From: Candidatus Limiplasma pullicola
GTDB lineage: Bacteria; Bacillota; Clostridia; Christensenellales; Aristaeellaceae
Reading direction: 5' to 3'
DNA length: 64,000 bases
Assembly: GCA_018710985.1 (NCBI GenBank)
Contig: DVIV01000064.1
Coordinates: 1-64,000, forward strand
The notes under the pieces: model-generated
Told to the model about the DNA's origin: nothing
Database searches by the model: none
What the model saw: only the letters and a program-made list of their open reading frames with translations
Made by a program: the position numbers and the translations under genes
Shown: piece after piece, positions 10,417 through 19,742 of the stretch
Layout: every line of letters starts with the position of its first letter
Numbering within the stretch: position 1 is the stretch's first letter

Positions 10417-10455
10417 AAAGGGACCGGCGGACAGCATGCGCCGGTCCCTTTCGTA
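10417..10455 (+). terminator. Intrinsic terminator-like hairpin
   Basis: Perfect 13-bp stem aaagggaccggcg (10417-10429) / cgccggtcccttt (10439-10451). Confidence 0.7.
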
Positions 10456-10519
10456 TGGCGCACAGCATGGAAAAAGTCTCCGACGCATAGCATGGACGTA
10501 TGCGGGGAGGGATGCTTTC

Positions 10520-11611
10520 ATGGCGAAAAGGAGCGGCGCGGCGGGCCTGGCGGCATGCCTTGGAGCGATCATAGGGGCGGGTTTCGCCTCCGGGCGCGAG
10601 GTAATCGTCTTTTTCACGCGATACGGCACGCATGCCTGCTGGCTGATTGCGCTCTCGGCGGGGGTGCTGGCGCTGCTTTGTGCCCTGTGTATGGATGTAG
10701 CGCGGCGGCGCGGTACGGGCTGCTGGTGGAACCTGTACGACGGCATGCCACCCTGGGTACGGGCGGCTGCGCGACTGTGTACCGCCATGATGCTGGCGGT
10801 GACGGGCGGAGCGCTGATTTCCGCTTCGGGCTGGCTGGCCATGCTGCTCTGGCCCGGCGAATGGGCATATCCCACCGGCGCGGTGGGCACACTGTTGATG
10901 GCATGGATGGTGGGGCGGCGCGGCCTTGGGGCGCTGGGCTGGATCAGCGGGCTGCTCACGGCGGCGCTGGTGGCGGCGCTGCTGGCTGCGGGCGTGGACC
11001 GCAGCGCGCCGCCTGCGGCGCTGCTTGCAACCGGGCCGGTATCCCTCCTGCAGGCAGCGGTGCGCGCCGTTGCCTATGCGGCCATGAACCTGGCGCTGGC
11101 CATCGGAGTGGTGTGCCGCTGCGCGCAGGGCACGGGGCGCCGCATGGCGCTTCTGTGCGCGGGACTTGGCATGGCGCTGGCCGCGCTGCTCTGGCTCAGC
11201 GACGGCGTGTACCGGCAGCGGCCTGAACTGCTGTCGGAGGCGTTTCCGATCGTGCGGCTGCTGGCGCGCTTCGGCCGGACCGGCTTTCTCGTCAGCGCGG
11301 GGCTTTTGTTTCTGGCGGTGTTCACGTCGCTGGCAGCGGTGCTGTGCGCGCTGGATGGGGCGGCCCAGGGACATGGGTCATGTCTGCGCGCCGCGCTGAC
11401 GCTGGGGCCGCCGCTGGCGGTTTCGCTGGTGGGCTTCGAAGGCATTGTGGACGGCCTCTATGCCCCGGCGGGGCTGGCCTGCCTGGCGCTGGTGTTTGCT
11501 CCGCTGCTGTGGGCGCGCCGCAAACTGCCCCTTGACAATCCGCGCCCGATACAGTACGATAGGAAAAAACGTACAAACGATTGCACAAGCGAAAGGAGAC
11601 CGCTGCGATGA
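10520..11611 (+). CDS. YkvI-like integral membrane protein
   Basis: Polytopic membrane protein with GAIIGAGFASGREVIVFFTRYG motif; RBS ggagg upstream of ATG 10520. Confidence 0.7.
   Translation: MAKRSGAAGLAACLGAIIGAGFASGREVIVFFTRYGTHACWLIALSAGVLALLCALCMDVARRRGTGCWWNLYDGMPPWVRAAARLCTAMMLAVTGGALISASGWLAMLLWPGEWAYPTGAVGTLLMAWMVGRRGLGALGWISGLLTAALVAALLAAGVDRSAPPAALLATGPVSLLQAAVRAVAYAAMNLALAIGVVCRCAQGTGRRMALLCAGLGMALAALLWLSDGVYRQRPELLSEAFPIVRLLARFGRTGFLVSAGLLFLAVFTSLAAVLCALDGAAQGHGSCLRAALTLGPPLAVSLVGFEGIVDGLYAPAGLACLALVFAPLLWARRKLPLDNPRPIQYDRKKRTNDCTSERRPLR
11532..11560 (+). promoter_or_regulatory. SigA-type promoter within the 3' end of the membrane protein gene, upstream of GH65
   Basis: TTGACA - 17 bp - TACGAT. 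Confidence 0.7.
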
Positions 11612-13866
11612 GCTTTGAGATTCATCCCTGGAAGGTTGTGGAAACGGGACTGGACAAGGAACGCATGCGCCTGTCCGAAAGCCTCACCTCCACGGGAAAC
11701 GGCTATATGGGCATGCGCGGAAACTTCGAGGAGGATTATACCGGCGATACCCATCTGGGCACATATATCGGCGGCGTGTGGTTTCCCGATAAGACGCGGG
11801 TGGGCTGGTGGAAAAACGGGTATCCGCAGTATTTCGGCAAGGTGATCAACGCCGTAAGGCTCAACGGCATCCATGTGGAGGTCGACGGCGAGACGCTGGA
11901 CCTGAACACCGCGCAGGTGGAGGCGTTTTACCGGGAACTGGATATGCAAAATGGGCTGTTCCTGCGGCGCTTCACCGTGCGCACGGCGCGGGGCGGCGTG
12001 CGGGTGGAGGCGGAGCGCTTCGTATCGCTGGCGCAGAAGGAGCTGCTGGCCGTGCGCTACAGCCTTACGCCGGATTATAACGCGCATGTGGTGATGCGCC
12101 CCTACCTGGACGCCAACGTGCGCAACCTGGACAGCAATTATGACGAAACCTTCTGGGATATGCTGGAGGAGGAGGAAACCGAGGACGCCTTGGCCCTTCT
12201 GACCAAAACGAAGGAAAATCCCTTCGGCACGCCGCGCTTTGCCGTGAGCGCCGCCATGAGCTGCTGGGCGGACGGGCTGGAGATGGCCGGGCGCAGGCTG
12301 GACAGCGGATATGTGGAAACCCGCTACGAGGGCGACGTGCAGGCGGGGGAGACCGCCGTGCTGGAGAAATACGCCCTGTGCTTTACCAGCCGCGACTATG
12401 ATGAAAAGGTGCTCAGCACCCTGTCGCTCAAGGCTGCCGCGCGTGCGCGCGAGCTGGGCTACGGAGAGCTGCGCGATGCGCATACCGCCGCATGGCATGC
12501 CCGCTGGGCAGGCTGCGACGTGACCATTCAGGGCGACGATGCGGCCCAGCAGGGCATCCGCTTCAACCTCTTCCAGTTGCTCAGCACCTATTCCGGCGAC
12601 GACGCGCGCCTCAACATCGGTCCCAAGGGCTTTACCGGTGAAAAATACGGCGGCGCTACCTACTGGGATACCGAGGCGTACTGCCTGCCGGTATACATGG
12701 CCATCGCCGGTCAGGACGTGGCCAAGCAGCTGCTGCTCTACCGCTGGCTTCAGCTGGACGGCGCCTATCACAACGCGCGCCAGCAGGGCCTCAAGGGCGC
12801 GCTGTATCCCATGGTGACCTTCACGGGCGTCGAGTGCCATAACGAATGGGAGATCACCTTTGAGGAGATTCACCGCAACGGCGCCATCGCCCATGCCATC
12901 TTCAACTATGCCACCTACACCGGCGACATGGATTACATGCTGCGCGAGGGGCTGGACGTATTGTGCGGCGTGGCGCGCTTCTACACCGACCGGGTGCATT
13001 TCTCCAAGCGCCATGGCAAATACATGATTCACGGCGTCACCGGCCCCAACGAATACGAAAACAACGTCAACAACAACTGGTACACCAATCGCATCGCGGC
13101 CTGGAGCATCGGCCTGTTCGTGACCCAGGCGCGCCGTGCCCCCGAGAGCCGCCGCCGGGAGCTGGCCATCACCGAGGAAGAGCTTGCGCGCATGGTGGAC
13201 GTGGTGGAGAAAATGTACTATCCGGAGGATGCGGAACTGGGCATTTTTGTGCAGCACGACACCTTCCTGGACAAGGATCTGATGCCCGCCTCGGATATCC
13301 CTGCCGGTGAGAGGCCCATCAATCAGCACTGGTCGTGGGACCATATTGTGCGCAGCTGCTTCATCAAGCAGGCGGATGTGTTGCAGGGTCTGTACTTCCT
13401 CAACCACCTTTATGACGTGGAGACCATCCGCCGCAACTTCGACTTCTACGAGCCCATGACCGTGCATGAGAGCAGCCTGTCCCCCTGCGTGCACAGCATT
13501 CTGGCCGCCCAGCTGGGCTATCACGAAAAGGCCGTGGAGATGTACCAGCGCACCGCCCGCCTGGATTTGGACAACATCAACAACGATACCGACGACGGCC
13601 TGCACATCACCAGCATGGCCGGCAGCTGGCTGGCCATGGCGCACGGCTTCGCGGGCATGCGCACCACCGACGGCCTGAGCCTGTCGCCGTTCCTGCCCGC
13701 CGCCTGGCAGGGCTACGCCTTCCAGTTCCACTACCGCGGCCGCGTCATCCGTGTCAGCGTGCGCCCGGGACAGGCGCTGGTGGAGCTGCTTGAGGGCGAA
13801 CCGCTGAAGATGACCCTCTGCGGCCAGGAGCAGACGCTTTCCGATTCCATTTCGCACGCGCTCTAA
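11608..13866 (+). CDS. Glycoside hydrolase family 65 (maltose/kojibiose phosphorylase-type)
   Basis: TGNGYMGMRGNFEE, GGATYWDTEAYCLPVYMA, GVECHNEWEITFEEIHRNGAI, MIHGVTGPNEYENNVNNNWYTNR. Confidence 0.93.
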   Translation: MSFEIHPWKVVETGLDKERMRLSESLTSTGNGYMGMRGNFEEDYTGDTHLGTYIGGVWFPDKTRVGWWKNGYPQYFGKVINAVRLNGIHVEVDGETLDLNTAQVEAFYRELDMQNGLFLRRFTVRTARGGVRVEAERFVSLAQKELLAVRYSLTPDYNAHVVMRPYLDANVRNLDSNYDETFWDMLEEEETEDALALLTKTKENPFGTPRFAVSAAMSCWADGLEMAGRRLDSGYVETRYEGDVQAGETAVLEKYALCFTSRDYDEKVLSTLSLKAAARARELGYGELRDAHTAAWHARWAGCDVTIQGDDAAQQGIRFNLFQLLSTYSGDDARLNIGPKGFTGEKYGGATYWDTEAYCLPVYMAIAGQDVAKQLLLYRWLQLDGAYHNARQQGLKGALYPMVTFTGVECHNEWEITFEEIHRNGAIAHAIFNYATYTGDMDYMLREGLDVLCGVARFYTDRVHFSKRHGKYMIHGVTGPNEYENNVNNNWYTNRIAAWSIGLFVTQARRAPESRRRELAITEEELARMVDVVEKMYYPEDAELGIFVQHDTFLDKDLMPASDIPAGERPINQHWSWDHIVRSCFIKQADVLQGLYFLNHLYDVETIRRNFDFYEPMTVHESSLSPCVHSILAAQLGYHEKAVEMYQRTARLDLDNINNDTDDGLHITSMAGSWLAMAHGFAGMRTTDGLSLSPFLPAAWQGYAFQFHYRGRVIRVSVRPGQALVELLEGEPLKMTLCGQEQTLSDSISHAL

Positions 13867-13879
13867 GGCGCACCCCCAT

Positions 13880-13932
13880 TCCGCCTCCCGCATAGGATGC
13901 AGTATCATGCATCGGCGGGAGGCGGTTTTTTT
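13880..13932 (+). terminator. Long intrinsic terminator overlapping the spoVFA translation start
   Basis: ccgcctcccgc (13881-13891) / gcgggaggcgg (13915-13925) plus inner gatgca/tgcatc stem, then 7 T. Confidence 0.75.
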
Positions 13933-14776
13933 GCTTAGAAAGCTGTTGGTGGCCGGCGGCGACGGCCGCATGCTGCGCATGGCGCGCATGCTGGCCGGGG
14001 ACGGGTTCGACGTGTCCACGCTGGGCCTGGTTTCCGGAGATGAAAAGACGGCCGGCATCGCGTCGGCGGAGGCGCTGCTCTTTCCCTATCCCTTTGCGGT
14101 TCGGGACGGGCGCGTGCCCACGCTCACAGGTCTGACGCTGCATCCGGAGGACGTGCTGGAAAGCGCGCGTCCGGGCGCGGCGCTGCTGGCAGGCAGGGGC
14201 CTTGAACCCTGTCTGGAAGCGCCGGAGACACATGCGAAGGGGTTTGGGCTGTTCCGGTATGAAAGCAGTCCGGCCTTTCTGGAGCGAAACGCGGAGCTGT
14301 CCGCGGAGGGCACGCTGCTGCAGGCCATGGGCCGCACCGGCGACGCGCTGCCGGACATGACGGTGCTGGTGACGGGCTACGGCCGGTTCGGCCGGGCATT
14401 GGCGCAAAAGCTCAGGGCGCTGGGCGCGGACGTATGGGTGGCCGCGCGGCGCGAGGAGCAGCGCCTGGCCGCCAGAAGCGATGAGATGCGCGCCGTGGCG
14501 CTGTCGGAGCTGCCGGGTCTGGCCGGCCGCATGGACATGGTGCTCAATACCATTCCCGCCCGCGTGCTGGGCCCGGATACGCTCGCGGCCCTGCCCAAAG
14601 GCACCTGGCTTTTGGAACTGGCCAGCGCGCCCTATGGCTTTGACCGGGATGCCGCTGCGGCGCTGGGCCTGAGCGTGGAGGTTCTGCCCGCGCTGCCCGC
14701 ACGCTACGCGCCCCAGAGCGCCGCACGCGCGCTCAAACAGGTCAGCTTGGAACTGCTCCGGGAGGCATCGCTATGA
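13931..14776 (+). CDS. dpaA: Dipicolinate synthase subunit A
   Basis: KLLVAGGDGRMLRMARMLAGDGFDVSTLGL; VLVTGYGRFGRALAQKL; adjacent to subunit B. TTG start at 13931 (ggagg 8 nt upstream) or alternatively ATG 13907. Confidence 0.9.
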   Translation: MLRKLLVAGGDGRMLRMARMLAGDGFDVSTLGLVSGDEKTAGIASAEALLFPYPFAVRDGRVPTLTGLTLHPEDVLESARPGAALLAGRGLEPCLEAPETHAKGFGLFRYESSPAFLERNAELSAEGTLLQAMGRTGDALPDMTVLVTGYGRFGRALAQKLRALGADVWVAARREEQRLAARSDEMRAVALSELPGLAGRMDMVLNTIPARVLGPDTLAALPKGTWLLELASAPYGFDRDAAAALGLSVEVLPALPARYAPQSAARALKQVSLELLREASL

Positions 14777-15378
14777 AAAAGACGAGCATCGGGTTTGCCA
14801 TGACGGGTTCCTTTTGCACCTTCGAGCGGGTGCTCAGGCAGATGGAGGCGCTGGTGCGGCGCGGGTACGAGGTGGTGCCTGTGCTGTCCTTCAACGCCGG
14901 CATGCTGGACACGCGCTTTATGACGGCGGAGCACCTGCGCGCCCGCATCGTGGAGATCACCGGCAACGAGCCCATTGATACATTGGCCGGGGCCGAGCCT
15001 ATCGGCCCCAAGAAGATGACCGACGTGTTTCTTATCGCCCCGGCCACGGGCAACAGCCTGGCAAAGCTGGCCGGCGGCATCTATGACACGCCCGCTCTGC
15101 TGGGCGCCAAAAGCCACCTGCGCAACGACCGGCCCCTGGTGCTGGCCGTTTCCACCAACGACGGGCTGGGCGCGGCGGCGCAGAACATCGGCCGCCTGCT
15201 CAACGTGCGCAACATCTACTTTGTTCCCTTCGGTCAGGATGATCCGGTGAAGAAGCCCCGGTCGCTGGTGGCGGATTTCACCCAGATTCCGCGCACCATC
15301 GCGGCGGCGCTCTCCGGCGTGCAGATGCAGCCCATGCTGTCTTACCGCGCGGAGGAGGAGGCGCCGACTTTGCACTGA
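14773..15378 (+). CDS. dpaB: Dipicolinate synthase subunit B
   Basis: Flavoprotein-like MKKTSIGFAMTGSFCTFERVLRQME..., LIAPATGNSLAKLAGGIYDTP; follows dpaA. Confidence 0.93.
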   Translation: MKKTSIGFAMTGSFCTFERVLRQMEALVRRGYEVVPVLSFNAGMLDTRFMTAEHLRARIVEITGNEPIDTLAGAEPIGPKKMTDVFLIAPATGNSLAKLAGGIYDTPALLGAKSHLRNDRPLVLAVSTNDGLGAAAQNIGRLLNVRNIYFVPFGQDDPVKKPRSLVADFTQIPRTIAAALSGVQMQPMLSYRAEEEAPTLH

Positions 15379-15431
15379 TGGCCGCGCCCCCTGTCAGAAC
15401 CTGTCCGCTGTGGGGAAATAATGTAACAAAC

Positions 15432-15460
15432 TTGCAATAAAATTGATTTCGTTGTAAACT
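15432..15460 (+). promoter_or_regulatory. SigA-type promoter
   Basis: TTGCAA - 17 bp - TAAACT. Confidence 0.6.
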
Positions 15461-15498
15461 ATACACTGCACAAGAATCGCCGGAAGGAAGTGACCGCC

Positions 15499-16644
15499 AT
15501 GCGAAAAATGCTTTGTATCCTGCTGCTCCTGCTGGCGCTGGCCGCGCCCGCCCTGGCCCAGACCCAGGTGGACGAGGTGCGCACGCAGATCGGGGAAAAC
15601 TACGTGGCCTACCCGCAGCTCACCGGCATGGCGGACGAGGCCGTGCAGAAGAAAATCAATGACGACATCGTGCTTTCCTCCGGCGTGACCAATCACCTGG
15701 TCACGCTGGCCACGCTGGGGGACAGCCCGTGGGGCCTGAAGGTGGACTATCGGGTGGCGCTCCTGGAGGACGGCGTGTTTTCCGCCGTGATCAACGCCCA
15801 GGGCAAGATGCCGGATGGACATGAGGGACAGGCCTATTCCGCCCTGACCTATGACCTCACCACCGGCGAGCGGCTGTCGCTGGACAAGCTGTTTGAGGAT
15901 GTGGACGCAGCGGTCGCGTGGATGGAGGCCGCCGCGGAGGAAAGCCTTGGGCAGGAGCTGAGCGGCTATATGGAATACAGCGACCTGACACCCCTGCCGC
16001 GGGAGGCCTTCACGCTGGACGCGGACGGCATCACTTTCTGGTATCCGTCCGACCAATTGCGTCTGATGAGCGGCTACAGCGGAGCATGCCAGTTTTTCTA
16101 CAGCGAGCTTGCGGGTTTTTTTCTGACAGGAGAGGACGAGCTGCCTGCCCAGATCTGCGCGGTGCAGGCTCCGCTGTCCCGGCAGGAGGCGCGCAAGGCC
16201 ATTGAGGATGCGGTCGCGGCGGGCAAGCTGCCCCACGTTCCCGTCGCTTTGGGCGACCGCATGACCGATGTGGTGGACCGCTACCGCCTGCTGCGCACCC
16301 CGGACGAATTTCCCGGCGGGCGCTACTACGTGCTGGAAGAGCCGGTTTTCCGTGAGGTGCTGGTTATTTCGGATGCCATTCAGACCGGTTATGGCGCCTC
16401 CGTGGTGGAAGGCGTGCAGATGCGCCGCGGCGATCTGTGCGGCCTGCAGATCGGACAGGCCGTGCGGGAGGACTGGCGCGCCATCTTGGGCGATCCCGAC
16501 GAAACCATGATCTTTACCGACAGCATGGCCTATGATTATGGTCTGCCTGTGGGGGAAAGCGACGTTTATCATTTTGGGGAGCACGAGCTCAGGCTTCACA
16601 CTGATGCGGACGGCGTGCTGCGCGCCGTGCAGCTTGGCAAGTAA
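15499..16644 (+). CDS. Secreted DUF3298-like protein
   Basis: Signal peptide MRKMLCILLLLLALAAPALA; repeated beta-rich domain (YSALTYDLTTGERLSLDKLFED) typical of the DUF3298/RsiV-type family. Confidence 0.55.
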   Translation: MRKMLCILLLLLALAAPALAQTQVDEVRTQIGENYVAYPQLTGMADEAVQKKINDDIVLSSGVTNHLVTLATLGDSPWGLKVDYRVALLEDGVFSAVINAQGKMPDGHEGQAYSALTYDLTTGERLSLDKLFEDVDAAVAWMEAAAEESLGQELSGYMEYSDLTPLPREAFTLDADGITFWYPSDQLRLMSGYSGACQFFYSELAGFFLTGEDELPAQICAVQAPLSRQEARKAIEDAVAAGKLPHVPVALGDRMTDVVDRYRLLRTPDEFPGGRYYVLEEPVFREVLVISDAIQTGYGASVVEGVQMRRGDLCGLQIGQAVREDWRAILGDPDETMIFTDSMAYDYGLPVGESDVYHFGEHELRLHTDADGVLRAVQLGK

Positions 16645-16661
16645 CGGAGGAACGGACATTC

Positions 16662-19535
16662 ATGGCAAAGAGCAAAAAAGCCGCCGCACAGTATGAATCG
16701 GGCACGCTGGCGGCGTTCGCGGTGGTGGGCATCCTGCTCATCGCGCTGGGCGTGGTATCGCTTCTGGCGGTGGTGGGCGGCCTGCAGGGCGCGTTTTTTT
16801 CCATGGTCAAGCGCGTCATGCAGGGCCTGGGCGGCGGACTTTGCCTGGGGGTCAGCGTGCTGCTGATCTGGGCGGGGGTGCTGGTGGCGTTCTCCTCCGG
16901 CCGCAGCATGCCCAAACGCGGGTTTCTGCTCTTTACGCTGCTGCTCTTTGCCGTGCTGGGCATCATCGACCTGGTCAGCCGCGTGGGGCAGGACACGCTT
17001 CCCGCCTATCTGGTGAAATACAACAATCAGGCCGCGCTTCCCGCTACGGAGGCGTCGGGCTACTGGAACATGATCTGTGCCGCGTTCAACGTATGCGGCG
17101 CCAGCGGGGCGTTCGGCGGCGCGCTGGGCATGGTGCTGGGATGGCCGGCCTGGACCTTTCTGGGCACGGTGCTGGGCACGGTAGCGCTGGGCGCGGTCTG
17201 CGCGGCCTGCGTGCTGCTGGTGTCCCGCTTTGATATCCTGCAGATGGTCGAAGGCGTGCGCGACGGCTGGCAGGCGCGTCAGCAGGCGATCCAGCAGCAG
17301 CGTGCCCAGCGGGAATATCAGGAGCAACTGGAGGATCAGCGCCTTCAGGAGCAGGAGGACGACCGCCGGATGCGCTCGCCGGCCTTCCGCCGCCGGGGCG
17401 AGACAGAGCCTCCCGCGCAGGAGATGCCGGTCTATCCGCCCTATGGCAGCATGATGATGCAGCAGCCACCCATGCAGCAGCCGCCCATGCCGCAGGGCGG
17501 CATGCCCGTCTATCCCTATGGCATGCCGCCGGTGTATCCCCAGCAGCCGCCGCCGGCGCAGCCCCAGGCGGAAATCTATGACGAGCTGATCATCCCGGAG
17601 GGACGGCAGCTCCCCTGGCGCAAGACGGAAGGCAAGGGCAAAAAGAAAGAGAAACAATATCAGACCCGCATGACCTTCACTCCCGGCGAAATGGGCGCCG
17701 ATACCACCGAAACGCAGCTGCCCGATACGCTGATCATGTCTGCGTCCAAGCGCAAGGCCATGGACCGCATCGAGGAAATCCGGCGCCGCAAGGCGGAGAT
17801 TGCCGGCAGCGTAGGGGAAGATGGCGTGGCGGAGGAGGCGGCGCCGTATGCCGCGGTGCCGCCGCAGATGGCGCCCACGCCCATCGTGCCGGTCGCTCCG
17901 GTGCAGGAGGCGCCTGCAGCCCCTGTGCAGCAGGCGCAGGCCCCGGCGGCTCCGCCGCTGCAAAGCGCGCCGCTGTCGCCCAAGGCCGAAGCCGTGGAGG
18001 ATCGAAACGCGGCGTACAAGCGCCCGGCGGGCCAGCCCCGGCCCATGCCTCCGGCCGGTGAGCCCCGGCCCGTGGAGCGCACCCCCTACGCCTATCCCTC
18101 CATCGACCTGCTCAATATCCAGCAGCGCCGCGCAGCGACCGATACCCGCGCACAGGACACGGCGGACGCCACGCGCCTGGAAAAGACCCTGGAGAGCTTC
18201 GGCATCCCCGCGCGCGTGCAGCGCGTGACCCACGGCCCCGCCGTCACCCGTTTCGAGCTGGGACTGGTGTCCAGCGGTGTGAACGTCAAACGCATCATGA
18301 GCATCGCCGACAACATTGCCCTGGATATGGCGGCCAACGGTGGCGTGCGCATCGAAATTCCCATCCCCGGCACCAACCTTTTCGGCGTGGAAATTCCCAA
18401 TAAGGAAATCCAGAGTGTGTCGCTGGCCGAGGTGCTATTAAGCCCCGAGATGCAGGCCGCCAAGTCGCCGCTGGCCGTGGCGCTCGGCCGCGACATCGCG
18501 GGCCGCGCCGTCATCTGCGACCTGGCCAGGATGCCGCACCTGCTCATCGCGGGCCAGACGGGCAGCGGCAAATCCGTGTGCATCAACGCCATCGTCAATT
18601 CCATCCTCTTCCGCTCCCCGCCGGAGGAGGTGCGCATGATCATGATTGACCCCAAGGTGGTCGAGCTGCAATGCTACAACGTCGTGCCGCATCTGCTCAT
18701 TCCCGTGGTGAGCGATCCGCACAAGGCCGCCGGCGCGCTGCAGTGGGCCGTGGCCGAAATGCTGGACCGCTATCACAAGATGCAGTCCAAGAACGTGCGC
18801 GAGCTGTCCGCCTATAACGCCAAGCTCGGCCCCGGCGAGGAAAAGCTGCCCCGCATCGTCATCATCATCGACGAGTTGGCCGATCTCATGCTCGCCTGCA
18901 AAAAGGAAGTCGAGGAGAGCATCATCCGCATCGCGCAGCTTGCGCGCGCAGCGGGCATTCACATGGTGGTTGCCACCCAGCGCCCCACGGTGGATGTCAT
19001 CACCGGCCTCATCAAGGCAAACGTGCCCTCGCGCATCGCCTTCGCAGTGTCCTCCAGCATCGACAGCCGTACCATTCTGGACCAGAACGGCGCGGAAAAG
19101 CTGCTGGGCCGCGGCGACATGTTCTACTTCCCCACGGGCGCCAGTGCGCCCATCCGCGTACAGGGCTGCTTCCTCAGCGACGCGGAGACGGAGCGCGTGG
19201 TGAATTACATTGCTCAGCATTCGCATGTGGACTTTGACCCCAACGTGATTGAGGCCATGGAAAGCGATGATGTCGCCGGCAGCCCGCTGGCTGACAGCGA
19301 CGAAGAAAGCGGCGTGGACGACCGCCTGCTGGAGGCTATCGACATGGTCATTACCGACGGGCAGGCCAGCATCAGCATGCTCCAGCGCCGCATGAAGATC
19401 GGCTACGCCCGCGCGGGCCGTCTGATCGACGACATGGCCGCGCGCGGCATCGTGAGCAAATCCGTGGGCAGCAAGCCCCGCGAGGTGCTCATCAGCCGCG
19501 AGGAATTCGAGAAGATCAAGGATACGCTGGTTTGA
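16662..19535 (+). CDS. FtsK/SpoIIIE family DNA translocase
   Basis: N-terminal TM segments, Pro/Gln-rich linker, GQTGSGKSVCINAIVNSILF Walker A, MIDPKVVELQCYN, C-terminal gamma winged helix (SISMLQRRMKIGYARAGRLIDDM). Confidence 0.97.
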   Translation: MAKSKKAAAQYESGTLAAFAVVGILLIALGVVSLLAVVGGLQGAFFSMVKRVMQGLGGGLCLGVSVLLIWAGVLVAFSSGRSMPKRGFLLFTLLLFAVLGIIDLVSRVGQDTLPAYLVKYNNQAALPATEASGYWNMICAAFNVCGASGAFGGALGMVLGWPAWTFLGTVLGTVALGAVCAACVLLVSRFDILQMVEGVRDGWQARQQAIQQQRAQREYQEQLEDQRLQEQEDDRRMRSPAFRRRGETEPPAQEMPVYPPYGSMMMQQPPMQQPPMPQGGMPVYPYGMPPVYPQQPPPAQPQAEIYDELIIPEGRQLPWRKTEGKGKKKEKQYQTRMTFTPGEMGADTTETQLPDTLIMSASKRKAMDRIEEIRRRKAEIAGSVGEDGVAEEAAPYAAVPPQMAPTPIVPVAPVQEAPAAPVQQAQAPAAPPLQSAPLSPKAEAVEDRNAAYKRPAGQPRPMPPAGEPRPVERTPYAYPSIDLLNIQQRRAATDTRAQDTADATRLEKTLESFGIPARVQRVTHGPAVTRFELGLVSSGVNVKRIMSIADNIALDMAANGGVRIEIPIPGTNLFGVEIPNKEIQSVSLAEVLLSPEMQAAKSPLAVALGRDIAGRAVICDLARMPHLLIAGQTGSGKSVCINAIVNSILFRSPPEEVRMIMIDPKVVELQCYNVVPHLLIPVVSDPHKAAGALQWAVAEMLDRYHKMQSKNVRELSAYNAKLGPGEEKLPRIVIIIDELADLMLACKKEVEESIIRIAQLARAAGIHMVVATQRPTVDVITGLIKANVPSRIAFAVSSSIDSRTILDQNGAEKLLGRGDMFYFPTGASAPIRVQGCFLSDAETERVVNYIAQHSHVDFDPNVIEAMESDDVAGSPLADSDEESGVDDRLLEAIDMVITDGQASISMLQRRMKIGYARAGRLIDDMAARGIVSKSVGSKPREVLISREEFEKIKDTLV

Positions 19536-19688
19536 CGTTCACAGGCGCCGTTCCCTGATGGGAGCGGCGTTTTGCTGCCTGCGAACGGAAAGATTTTCTA
19601 CGCCGAAAACCGATCTTTAGCAGGCAAAGAAGGGGCATCCACTCGGCCAAATGCCGTCGTGGAAATGACCTGCCGTGCCAGCCAACGC

Positions 19689-19723
19689 AAAAAAGCGCCC
19701 CGGCGAACTTCGCCGGGGCGCTT
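19689..19723 (-). terminator. Intrinsic terminator of the ABC transporter operon
   Basis: Perfect 13-bp stem aagcgccccggcg/cgccggggcgctt; a-run on + strand gives U-tract on minus transcript. Confidence 0.88.
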
Positions 19724-19742
19724 CGGTGTGGTTTGTGTCCGA

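Noticed and set aside
11458-14058. Very long antisense ORF (866 aa, minus) over GH65 and similar long antisense ORFs at 5676-7559, 7570-9360, 43770-46229 and 60953-63301
   Set aside because: Opposite strand of strong conserved genes; His/Arg/Gly/Ala-rich composition is the typical artefact of high-GC codon usage. No recognisable domains.
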